From positions 48,566,007-48,630,006 of the forward strand of contig OZ020611.1 in the NCBI GenBank assembly GCA_963971575.1: a DNA stretch of 64,000 nucleotides, in the 5' to 3' direction. The translations under genes and the position numbers were made by a program. Position 1 is the first letter of the stretch. Each line of letters begins with the position of its first letter. The stretch comes from Liopterus haemorrhoidalis (Eukaryota > Arthropoda > Insecta > Coleoptera > Dytiscidae). Positions 1-11,599 of this stretch are shown here, piece after piece. The notes under the pieces are model-generated. The model was not told the DNA's origin, ran no database searches, and was given only the letters and a program-made list of their open reading frames with translations.

Positions 1-1239
1 AAACAGACTGAGCAGAAAGAATATAGAGATTATATTGAATGAAAAATAATTTTGGAAGACGTGCCATGAAAGAATGTGTATCACTGAGCTGGCAAGGTGT
101 ATTCTAACCACTGGTCGGCGACAAAATCTAAACGGTCCGCGAAAGTTATGAGATCAACATACGAATAGTAGAACTAGAATAGTAAATTATCAATTTTAAT
201 AAGCTCACGTGATCCGACACCGACAAGATATGATTCTACGACATGAGCCCGTCCAAATTCAAGTCGCGTCGTTGTATAAGACAATAAATAAATAAAATAA
301 AAATGAGATAAAAAAGATATTTTCACCAGTTCGCCTAAACAATTAAATATTTTGTCGGTGCGTGAAAATATTTGGGTTGAGAAGCACTGGTATAGAAGTC
401 AACCCTCACACTTCTGGCGAGGTAGAGTTGTATGTCCTAAAACCTTAATAAAGGCATTTGAAATATTTTTCACGTCTGGCTGATATGTTTCCTTTAAGCA
501 AAACATTATCAAATTTTTTTATAGTAAATCCAGAATTTATCTTGGCATCTCAGCATCCGGAACAGACCTAAAATCAAAAAAGCAGATTTTTTAAAAATTG
601 TTTTGTACGTAAAAATTGAACGAAAGCTAATTTGTCTTATTTCCTATATATTTCTACTATATGATAAAAATACAGAAGCAATAGCAGAGCTGTATTAACA
701 ATACGATGCCCGCGGTCCTAATAAAAAAATATAATGCCTAGTCAGAGGCGGATTGAAAAGAAAATGTGTAACGACAAATTTTAGTGGCGTCCAGCCCATT
801 GCCGCAATATTGGTACACTGTATCAGAACTAAGCGCGTACCCAGAACTATCTCTTAGGGGGGAGAGCTCGCATATGGAAAAGCTTACAATAAAAATTATA
901 AACCAATCCCATCAGAAGACAGAATTTTAAAAACACATTTGCAAACAAGGGGCAGTACTATAAAAACATATTCGAAGACGGATAAGGGTTGAAATGCAGA
1001 AAATCACGTGAGGACGGAGGATAGTAAAAATTCGAAATTTACAAAGTCATTTGAACTAGAAATTTAAAAAATTAATTGATATATGTGCGGTAGAATTAAA
1101 AAAATCACGCCTGGTTTGACAAACGACCAGAAAGGTACCCCACAGGGTGAACTGACGTCGAATCTCCATCAAATTAAGGGTGAAGTTTTTTAAATATCAC
1201 CCATATTCAAAATTGAATTTATATCTTACGTAAATATAT

Positions 1240-4200
1240 ACTAACTATGAAAACATAATATATGTCTCAAATACAGTCTTGAAAATAGTGAGTTGGTTTG
1301 AAATCCCGTTTGAAATTTCAGTTTATTGATAACCACCCGTTTTCAAAATTGAACTCATATTCAACATAAATATGTCCTAAAGTTAGAAAATATAACATAG
1401 GTCAGCACATGCTGAAGTTATTTCGCTCTTATACAGAGAGCGCAATGTCTTAAGCACAGTTTTGAAACTACTGGGTTGGTTTGAATGACGTTTGAAATTT
1501 CAGTTCATTGATAACCACCCGTTTTCAAAATTGAACTTATATTCAACATAAATATGTCCTAAAGTTAGAAAATATAACATAGGTCAGCACATGCTGAAAA
1601 TATTTCGCTCTTATACAGAGATGGCAATGTCTTAAGCACAGTTTTGAAACTACTGGGTTGGTTTGAATGACGTTTGAAAATGTAGTTCATTGATAACCAC
1701 CCGTTTTCAAAATTGAACTCATATTCAACATAAATATGTCCTAAAGTTAGAAAATATAACAAAGGTCAGCACATGCTGAAGTTATTTCGCTCTTATACAG
1801 CGAGCGCAATGTCTTAAGCACAGTTTTGAAACTACTGGGTTGGTTTGAATGACGTTTGAAATTTCAGTTCATTGATAACCACCCGTTTTCAAAATTGAAC
1901 TTATATTCAACATAAATATGTCCTAAAGTTAGAAAATATAACAAAGGTCAGCACATGCTGAAGTTATTTCGCTCTTATACAGAGAGCGCAATGTCTTAAG
2001 CACAGTTTTGAAACTACTGGGTTGGTTTGAATGACGTTTGAAAATGTAGTTCATTGATAACCACCCGTTTTCAAAATTGAACTCATATTCAACATAAATA
2101 TGACCTAAAGTTAGAAAATATAACATAGGTCAGCACATGCTGAAGTTATTTCGCTCTTATACAGAGAGCGCAATGTCTTAAGCACAGTTTTGAAACTACT
2201 GGGTTGGTTTGAATGACGTTTGAAATTTCAGTTCATTGATAACCACCCGTTTTCAAAATTGAACTTATATTCAACATAAATATGTCCTAAAGTTAGAAAA
2301 TATAACATAGGTCAGCACATGCTGAAGTTATTTCGCTCTTATACAGAGAGCGCAATGTCTTAAGCACAGTTTTGAAACTACTGGGTTGGTTTGAATGACG
2401 TTTGAAATTTCAGTTCATTGATAACCACCCGTTTTCAAAATTGAACTTATATTCAACATAAATATGTCCCAAAGTTAGAAAATATAACATAGGTCAGCAC
2501 ATGCTGAAGTTATTTCGCTCTTATACAGAGAGCGCAATGTCTTAAGCACAGTTTTGAAACTACTGGGTTGGTTTGAATGACGTTTGAAAATGTAGTTTAT
2601 TGATAACCACCCGTTTTCAAAATTGAACTCATATTCAACATAAATATGTCCTAAAGTTAGAAAATATAACATAGGTCAGCACATGCTGAAGTTATTTCGC
2701 CCTTATACAGAGAGCGCAATGTCTCAAGTACAGTTTTGAAAATACTGGGTTGGTTTGAATGAAGTTTGAAATTTCGGTTCATTGATAACCACCCATTTTC
2801 AAAATTGAACTCATATTCAACATAAATATGTGCTAAAGTTAGAAAATATAACATAGGTCAGCACATGCTGAAGTTATTTCGCCCTTATACAGAGAGCGCA
2901 ATGTCTCAAGTACAGTTTTGAAAATACTGGGTTGGTTTGAATGACGTTTGAAATTTCAGTTCATTGATAACCACCCATTTTCAAAATTGAACTCATATTC
3001 AATATAAATATGTCCTAAAGTTAGAAAATATGACATAGGTCAGCACATGCTAAAGTTATTTCGCCCTTATACAGAGAGCGCAATGTCTCAAGTACAGTTT
3101 TGAAAATACTGGGTTGGTTTGAATGACGTTTGAAATTTCAGTTCATTGATAACAACCCATTTTCAAAATTGAACTTATATTCAACATAAATATGTCCTAA
3201 AACTAGAAAATAAAACATTGGTCAGCACATGCTGAAGTTATTTCACCCTTATACAGAGAGCGCAATGTCTCAAGTACAGTTTTGAAAATACTGGGTTGGT
3301 TTGAATGACGTTTAAAATTTCAGTTCATTGATAACCACCCATTTTCAAAATTGAACTCATATTCAACATAAATATGTCCTAAATTTAGAAAATATAACAT
3401 GGGTCAGCACACGCTGAAGTTATTTCGCCCTTATACAGAGAGCGCAATGTCTCAAGTACAGTTTTGAAAATACTGGGTTGATTTGAATGACGTTTGAAAT
3501 TTCAGTTCATTGATAACCACCCATTTTCAAAATTGAACTCATATTCAACATAAATATGTCCTAAATTTAGAAAATATAACATGGGTCAGCACATGCTGAA
3601 GTTATTTCGCCCTTATACAGAGAGCGCAATGTCTCAAGTACAGTTTTGAAAATACTGGGTTGGTTTGAATGAAGTTTGAAATTTCAGTTCATTGATAACC
3701 ACCCATTTTCAAAATTGAACTCATATTCAACATAAATATGTCCTAAAGTTAGAAAATATGACATAGGTCAGCACATGCTAAAGTTATTTCGCCCTTATAC
3801 AGAGAGCGCAATGTCTCAAGTACAGTTTTGAAAATACTGGGTTGGTTTGAATGACGTTTGAAATTTCAGTTCATTGATAACAACCCATTTTCAAAATTGA
3901 ACTTATATTCAACATAAATATGTCCTAAAACTAGAAAATAAAACATTGGTCAGCACATGCTGAAGTTATTTCACCCTTATACAGAGAGCGCAATGTCTCA
4001 AGTACAGTTTTGAAAATACTGGGTTGGTTTGAATGACGTTTGAAATTTCAGTTCATTGATAACCACCCATTTTCAAAATTGAACTCATATTCAATATAAA
4101 TATGTCCTAAAGTTAGAAAATATAACATAGGTCAGCACATGCTGAAGTTATTTCGCCCTTATAGAGAGAGCGCAATGTCTCAAGTACAGTTTTGAAAATA

Positions 4201-7200
4201 CTGGGTTGGTTTGAATGACGTTTAAAATTTCAGTTCATTGATAACCACCCATTTTCAAAATTGAACTCATATTCAACATAAATATGTCCTAAATTTAGAA
4301 AATATAACATGGGTCAGCACACGCTGAAGTTATTTCGCCCTTATACAGAGAGCGCAATGTCTCAAGTACAGTTTTGAAAATACTGGGTTGGTTTGAATGA
4401 CGTTTAAAATTTCAGTTCATTGATAACCACCCATTTTCAAAATTGAACTCATATTCAATATAAATATGTCCTAAATTTAGAAAATATAACATGGGTCAGC
4501 ACACGCTGAAGTTATTTCGCCCTTATACAGAGAGCGCAATGTCTCAAGTACAGTTTTGAAAATACTGGGTTGATTTGAATGACGTTTGAAATTTCAGTTC
4601 ATTGATAACCACCCATTTTCAAAATTGAACTCATATTCAACATAAATATGTCCTAAATTTAGAAAATATAACATGGGTCAGCACATGCTGAAGTTATTTC
4701 GCCCTTATACAGAGAGCGCAATGTCTCAAGTACAGTTTTGAAAATACTGGGTTGGTTTGAATGAAGTTTGAAATTTCAGTTCATTGATAACCACCCATTT
4801 TCAAAATTGAACTCATATTCAACATAAATATGTCCTAAAGTTAGAAAATATGACATAGGTCAGCACATGCTAAAGTTATTTCGCCCTTATACAGAGAGCG
4901 CAATGTCTCAAGTACAGTTTTGAAAATACTGGGTTGGTTTGAATGACGTTTGAAATTTCAGTTCATTGATAACAACCCATTTTCAAAATTGAACTTATAT
5001 TCAACATAAATATGTCCTAAAACTAGAAAATAAAACATTGGTCAGCACATGCTGAAGTTATTTCACCCTTATACAGAGAGCGCAATGTCTCAAGTACAGT
5101 TTTGAAAATACTGGGTTGGTTTGAATGACGTTTGAAATTTCAGTTCATTGATAACCACCCATTTTCAAAATTGAACTCATATTCAATATAAATATGTCCT
5201 AAAGTTAGAAAATATAACATAGGTCAGCACATGCTGAAGTTATTTCGCCCTTATAGAGAGAGCGCAATGTCTCAAGTACATTTTTGAAAATACTGGGTTG
5301 GTTTGAATGACGTTTGAAATTTCAGTTCATTGATAACCACCCATTTTCAAAATTGAACTCATATTCAACATAAATATGTGCTAAAGTTAGAAAATATAAC
5401 ATAGGTCAGCACATGCTGAAGTTATTTCGCCCTTATACAGAGAGCGCAATGTCTCAAGTACAGTTTTGAAAATACTGGGTTGGTTTGAATGACGTTTGAA
5501 ATTTCAGTTCATTGATAACCACCCATTTTCAAAATTGAACTCATATTCAATATAAATATGTCCTAAAGTTAGAAAATATAACATAGGTCAACACATGCTG
5601 AAGTTATTTCGCCCTTATAGAGAGAGCGCAATGTCTCAAGTACATTTTTGAAAATACTGGGTTGGTTTGAATGACGTTTAAAATTTCAGTTCATTGATAA
5701 CCACCCATTTTCAAAATTGAACTCATATTCAACATAAATATGTCCTAAATTTAGAAAATATAACATGGGTCAGCACACGCTGAAGTTATTTCGCCCTTAT
5801 ACAGAGAGCGCAATGTCTCAAGTACAGTTTTGAAAATACTGGGTTGATTTGAATGACGTTTGAAATTTCAGTTCATTGATAACCACCCATTTTCAAAATT
5901 GAACTCATATTCAACATAAATATTTCCTAAATTTAGAAAATATAACATGGGTCAGCACATGCTGAAGTTATTTCGCCCTTATACAGAGAGCGCAATGTCT
6001 CAAGTACAGTTTTGAAAATACTGGGTTGATTTGAATGACGTTTGAAATTTCAGTTCATTGATAACCACCCATTTTCAAAATTGAACTCATATTCAACATA
6101 AATATGTCCTAAATTTAGAAAATATAACATGGGTCAGCACATGCTGAAGTTATTTCGCCCTTATACAGAGAGCGCAATGTCTCAAGTACAGTTTTGAAAA
6201 TACTGGGTTGGTTTGAATGAAGTTTGAAATTTCAGTTCATTGATAACCACCCATTTTCAAAATTGAACTCATATTCAACATAAATATGTCCTAAAGTTAG
6301 AAAATATGACATAGGTCAGCACATGCTAAAGTTATTTCGCCCTTATACAGAGAGCGCAATGTCTCAAGTACAGTTTTGAAAATACTGGGTTGGTTTGAAT
6401 GACGTTTAAAATTTCAGTTCATTGATAACCACCCATTTTCAAAATTGAACTCATATTCAACATAAATATGTCCTAAATTTAGAAAATATAACATGGGTCA
6501 GCACATGCTGAAGTTATTTCGCCCTTATACAGAGAGCGCTATGTCTCAAGTACAGTTTTGAAAATACTGGGTTGGTTTGAATGACGTTTGAAATTTCAGT
6601 TCATTGATAACCACCCATTTTCAAAATTGAACTCATATTCAACATAAATATGTCCTAAATTTAGAAAATATAACATGGGTCAGCACATGCTGAAGTTATT
6701 TCGCCCTTATACAGAGAGCGCAATGTCTCAAGTACAGTTTTGAAAATACTGGGTTGGTTTGAATGACGTTTGAAATTTCATTTCATTGATAACCACCCAT
6801 TTTCAAAATTGAACTAATATTCAACATAAACATGTCCTAAAACTAGAAAATATAACATGGGTCAGCACATGCTGAAGTTATTTCGCCCTTATACAGAGAG
6901 CGCAATGTCTCAAGTACAGTTTTGAAAATACTGGGTTGGTTTGAATGAAGTTTGAAATTTCAGTTCATTGATAACCACCCATTTTCAAAATTGAACTCAT
7001 ATTCAACATAAATATGTCCTAAAGTTAGAAAATATGACATAGGTCAGCACATGCTAAAGTTATTTCGCCCTTATACAGAGAGCGCAATGTCTCAAGTACA
7101 GTTTTGAAAATACTGGGTTGGTTTGAATGACGTTTGAAATTTCAGTTCATTGATAACCACCCATTTTCAAAATTGAACTAATATTCAACATAAATATGTC

Positions 7201-9325
7201 CTAAAACTAAAAAATATAACATGGGTCAGCACATGCTGAAGTTATTTCGCCCTTATACAGAGAGCGCAATGTCTCAAGTACAGTTTTGAAAATACTGGGT
7301 TGGTTTGAATGAAGTTTGAAATTTCAGTTCATTGATAACCACCCATTTTCAAAATTGAACTCATATTCAACATAAATATGTCCTAAAGTTAGAAAATATG
7401 ACATAGGTCAGCACATGCTAAAGTTATTTCGCCCTTATACAGAGAGCACAATGTCTCAAGTACAGTTTTGAAAATACTGGGTTGGTTTGAATGACGTTTG
7501 AAATTTCAGTTCATTGATAACCACCCATTTTCAAAACTGAACTAATATTCAACATAAATATGTCCTAAAACTAGAAAATATAACATGGGTCAGCACATGC
7601 TGAAGTTATTTCGCCCTTATACAGAGAGCGCAATGTCTCAAGTACAGTTTTGAAAATACTGGGTTGGTTTGAAGGACGTTTGAAATTTCAGTTCATTGAT
7701 AACCACCCATTTTCAAAATTGAACTCATATTCAACATAAATATGTCCTAAAACTAGAAAATATAACATGCGTCAGCACATGCTGAAGTTATTTCGCCCTT
7801 ATACAGAGAGCGCAAGGTTTCAAGTACAGTTTTGAAAATACTGGGTTGGTTTGAATGAAGTTTGAAATTTCAGTTCATTGATAACCACCCATTTTCAAAA
7901 TTGAACTCATATTCAACATAAATATGTCCTAAAGTTAGAAAATATGACATAGGTCAGCACATGCTGAAGTTATTTCGCCCTTATAGAGAGAGCGCAATGT
8001 CTCAAGTACAGTTTTGAAAATACTGGGTTGGTTTGAATGACGTTTAAAATTTCAGTTCATTGATAACCACCCATTTTCAAAATTGAACTCATATTCAACA
8101 TAAATATGTCCTAAATTTAGAAAATATAACATGGGTCTGCACATGCTGAAGTTATTTCGCCCTTATACAGAGAGCGCAATGTCTCAAGTACAGTTTTGAA
8201 AATACTGGGTTGGTTTGAATGAAGTTTGAAATTTCAGTTCATTGATAACCACCCATTTTCAAAATTGAACTCATATTCAACATAAATATGTCCTAAAGTT
8301 AGAAAATATGACATAGGTCAGCACATGCTAAAATTATTTCGCCCTTATACAGAGAGCTCAATGTCTCAAGTACAGTTTTGAAAATACTAGGTTGGTTTGA
8401 ATGACGTTTGAAATTTCAGTTCATTGATAACCACCCATTTTCACAATTGAACTAATATTCAACATAAATATGTCCTAAAACTAGAAAATATAACATGGGT
8501 CAGCACATGCTGAAGTTATTTCGCCCTTATACAGAGAGCGCAATGTCTCAAGTACAGTTTTGAAAATACTGGGTTGGTTTGAATGAAGTTTGAAATTTCA
8601 GTTCATTGATAACCACCCATTTTCAAAATTGAACTCATATTCAACATAAATATGTCCTAAAGTTAGAAAATATGACATAGGTCAGCCCATGCTAAAGTTA
8701 TTTCGCCCTTATACAGAGAGCGCAATGTCTCAAGTACAGTTTTGAAAATACTGGGTTGGTTTGAATGACGTTTGAAATTTCAGTTCATTGATAACCACCC
8801 ATTTTCAAAACTGAACTAATATTCAACATAAATATGTCCTAAAACTAGAAAATATAACATGGGTCAGCACATGCTGAAGTTATTTCGCCCTTATACAGAG
8901 AGCGCAATGTCTCAAGTACAGTTTTGAAAATACTGGGTTGGTTTGAAGGACGTTTGAAATTTCAGTTCATTGATAACCACCCATTTTCAAAATTGAACTC
9001 ATATTCAACATAAATATGTCCTAAAACTAGAAAATATAACATGCGTCAGCACATGCTGAAGTTATTTCGCCCTTATACAGAGAGCGCAAGGTTTCAAGTA
9101 CAGTTTTGAAAATACTGGGTTGGTTTGAATGAAGTTTGAAATTTCAGTTCATTGATAACCACCCATTTTCAAAATTGAACTCATATTCAACATAAATATG
9201 TCCTAAAGTTAGAAAATATGACATAGGTCAGCACATGCTGAAGTTATTTCGCCCTTATACAGAGAGCGCAATGTCTCAAGTACAGTTTTGAAAATACTGG
9301 GTTAGTTTGAATGACAGTAGGTATT
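1240..9325 (+). repeat. Satellite array, about 182-bp unit, left arm
   Basis: About 44 head-to-tail copies of a unit of about 182 bp. Each contains a near-palindrome TCAGCACATGCTGA, a block reading AGAGAGCGCAATGTCT, and a TTGATAACCACCC block. Units before about 2700 carry CTCTTATACAG and TTAAGCACAG; later units carry CCCTTATACAG and TCAAGTACAG, so there are two subfamilies. Variant combinations recur at multiples of the unit: a variant with AACAACCC and AAACTAGAAAATAAAAC sits near 3150, 3880 and 4970, which are 4 and then 6 units apart. Blocks of units were therefore duplicated together. The reverse strand shows 65-codon open frames in single units, but 182 is not a multiple of three, so no long frame runs through the array. 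It is not protein-coding. Confidence 0.93.
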
Positions 9326-9660
9326 TTTTAAATAAAAGTTGCAGTTAATTGATAACCGCTCATTTTCAAAATGAGAACTATTATATAACAGAAATGTGTC
9401 CTTAACTAAGATAACATAACATAGATCAGCACATGCTGACGTCAATTCACCTATATACAGAGAGCTCAGTATCTTAAGCTTTATTTTGAAAATTTAAATT
9501 TTGTCTGCAAGACGTCAAACCACTCTAAGGTTGTTCCTGCACCCCGTAGTCAAAGGTTGTATTCTGAATATTTATGAACATACCGGAAGGTGAGAATGAG
9601 AAATGTGAAATGAGAGTCCGGGATTTAAACCAGATTTAAACACGGATCCACGGCAGACAC
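9326..9660 (+). repeat. Diverged satellite units and arm sequence inside the left array
   Basis: Two decayed copies of the 182-bp unit (GATCAGCACATGCTGAC near 9424) pass into low-copy sequence. Its reverse complement lies at 30540-30720 and again at 26930-27070 (for example the CACTCTAAGG and CCTTTGACTA blocks). The edge of the array decays gradually, as expected for a satellite homogenised from its centre. Confidence 0.7.
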
Positions 9661-10535
9661 TATATTTGCAATATTATTTATCGATATATTTTATTTTTTT
9701 GAAAAAAAATATAAATCGGTTTTTTGAGGGATAGTACCTATTATTTTTTCTTTGCAATCCCATCGGAAACATCACGAGCTTAAGCCCCTCTCTCCCAAAT
9801 CTTAAATAACACGTTTTTAAGGGACACATTTAAGAAAAAAAAACTTTTTAGAAAAAAAAATAAATAAATTGGCTTCTGAGCCTCCCAAAGAAAAAATATT
9901 GGTTTCTGAGACCCCTCCATTTCAAGGTGTGTGCCTTTAATTCCAATATTTCGCTTTAGTTGAGGTGTACTATAAAGGGTAGTTTTAGTTTGCCCCCCAA
10001 GACACAAAAAATGCTAGCCTCAAAAGAATGCGCGACTCTAAATTGAAATTCAAAACTCAAAATAATCTAGAAATTATTTATTGACTACTAATTTTGTTTG
10101 TGTAGGTGACGTCTACGTTATGCCTCAGGAATAGAATAGTTGGGGAAAATGTAGTAAAGTAGACCTATACTTTTTCTGTCCTAAACTTTTACTTACTAAA
10201 CCTAACCTAACTACTTAGTTTTTAGGTGCATACTACTTTATTTTTCCGAAACATTAACCCAGTTAAAATTGTATATTATTGTGCAATAATATTTTATATA
10301 ATCTCAATTTATTATTTCTGTTTTTGTTAAATATCCCCGACCACGTATGTATAAGTCTACTTTACTATATTTAGCCAAAGGAAATTTTTTGCTCAAATCG
10401 GAACTGACAACACTAAAATATATTGCCCTTTGGAGTTTTTTTCTTAATTCTAACATGCAAATTTACTGTATGCCTCTCTAGTGCTATAATAAAAATGCCT
10501 ATTATATCCAGTCTTGGTAAATTAGGAGCACTTAC
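9661..10535 (+). repeat. Low-copy inner part of the left arm
   Basis: AT-rich sequence without a convincing gene. The part 9840-10130 is the reverse complement of 28045-28350 (shared AGCATTTTTTGTGTCTTGGG and GGCATAACGTAGA blocks in the minus reading). The short minus-strand open frame over 9780-10007 is not conserved in the other arm and looks fortuitous. Confidence 0.6.
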
Positions 10536-10622
10536 GCTACACCTAAGCTGGTTAGGTGTCTTTGGTCTCCGATGTTGTCCTAGCGAATCCTGGCCTGCTT
10601 CCAATCCATTGTCCTCCGATAT
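10536..10622 (-). other. Exon-like module, left-arm copy
   Basis: Read on the minus strand, the block is bounded by an acceptor (ATATTTGCAG) and a consensus donor (GTAAGTGC). It gives 29 codons open in one frame with whole-codon ends, translating to ISEDNGLEAGQDSLGQ and then HRRPKTPNQLRCS. The same block occurs on the plus strand at 27763-27886 and, more decayed, at 26632-26754, again with splice-like ends. Seen: conserved splice-like ends and an open frame here. Inferred: an exon from a host gene or from the element's own former gene, copied with the arm. I do not recognise the protein. Confidence 0.5.
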
Positions 10623-10781
10623 CTGCAAATATGTATACTATATTTAATAATCATACAAAATTAATACCCTACATCAAATTAAAAAATATAGATTTTTAAA
10701 AAAATTTCGTTACTATTTTTTTATTAATTACTCAATTTTTAAATTTTTGACCCACCTTTCCATAGCGATTTCACGTGCTAT

Positions 10782-10911
10782 AGTCTGTTTCTTTAGTTTA
10801 AATGAAGTTTTTGATCATTTTGTTTAACAAAAGCCCACTTAAGTTGTTACAAGCTCGTGACAACTTACAAAAGTATAAATTCCATTAGTTTCGCTTAAAC
10901 GTTTGGAATAG
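10782..10911 (+). mobile_element. TA-flanked MITE, copy 1
   Basis: A short element that starts AGTCTGTTTCTTTAGTTTAA and ends with the inverted counterpart TTTCGCTTAAACGTTTGGAA, with TA at both edges. Related copies lie near 38362, 42775, 47171 and 56245. The internal block TTGATCATTTTGTTTAACAA is shared by all of them. The element has no coding capacity. TA target duplication and short TIRs fit a Tc1/mariner-type MITE, but no autonomous relative is visible here. Confidence 0.7.
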
Positions 10912-11029
10912 CCAAATATTCAAGGATCAAAGCAAAATATTCGGTATTTCAAATACCAAATATCAAGTAACATACAAGTATTTGAAATAACCAATACTAT
11001 TAGTCATCACTGATAAAAAGTGTTAGAAA

Positions 11030-11590
11030 TGTTTTAAATGTATTTGAATTACTAGAAGTATTTTAGATATTAGGGAAATATTTGAAATACTAGGTAATAT
11101 TTGAAATAATTGGGAAATATTTGAATTATGTATTAGGAAATAGTTGAAATACTAGGAAAATATTTGAAATACTTGGAAATATTTGAAATACTAAGAAATA
11201 ATTGAAATACTAAAAATTATTTGAAATATTAGGAAATATTTGAAATACTAAGAATTATTTGAAATATGTACCAAAGAAATATTTGAAATACTAATGAAAT
11301 ATATGAAATATTTGGAAATATTTGAAATATTAGAAAAATATATGAAATACTAGGAAGTATTTGAAATATGTATTAGGGAAATATTTGAAATAATAGGGAA
11401 ATATTTCAAAATCGTAGGGAAATATTTGAAAGACTAGAAAATACTTAAAGTATTTCAGATACTGACATTTTCAGACAGTAAATATCAAATACAAATACCA
11501 CGGAGAAAGTATTTGCAAATCCAAATACCAAGAGCAATTTTTTTAAAGTAATTGCAATACTTTTTCAAATACTTTATTTGAAATATTCCC
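11030..11590 (+). repeat. AT-rich minisatellite with GAAATATTTGAAATACTA-type units
   Basis: Irregular tandem copies of an 18-20 bp motif (AAATATTTGAAATACTAGG) fill about 560 bp. Unit length and sequence vary, and no reading frame is kept. A related palindromic AAATATT motif runs from about 10915. Confidence 0.8.
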
Positions 11591-11599
11591 AGCTATGCT

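Larger units (their letters stand above)
1..10650 (+). repeat. Left arm of a giant inverted repeat
   Basis: The reverse complement of this arm is found at about 27.7-39.87 kb. Anchors that pair: 1-150 with 39720-39869 (both carry the CAGTCTGTTT end and the GGTCGGCG block); 780-830 with 39115-39165 (the CATTGCCGCAATATTGGTAC block); the satellite array; 9540-9640 with 30540-30690; 9840-10130 with 28045-28350; and 10536-10622 with 27763-27886. From outside in, the arm contains about 1.15 kb of low-copy sequence, diverged satellite units, the main array, two more diverged units, and low-copy sequence ending in an exon-like module. I see no open frame of note in the outer 1.15 kb. The arm runs to the window edge, so its true outer end is unknown. 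The arms are diverged by many substitutions and indels, so this is not simply an artefactual mirror copy. Confidence 0.85.

Noticed and set aside
1565..2854. Repeated 65-codon frames (MLYFLTLGHIYVEYEF type) as a small protein family
   Set aside because: They are translations of single satellite units; the 182-bp period shifts the frame in every unit, and stops or changes follow the satellite variants.
1240..9325. CRISPR-like array
   Set aside because: Units are contiguous with no unique spacers, the period is 182 bp, and the context is eukaryotic.
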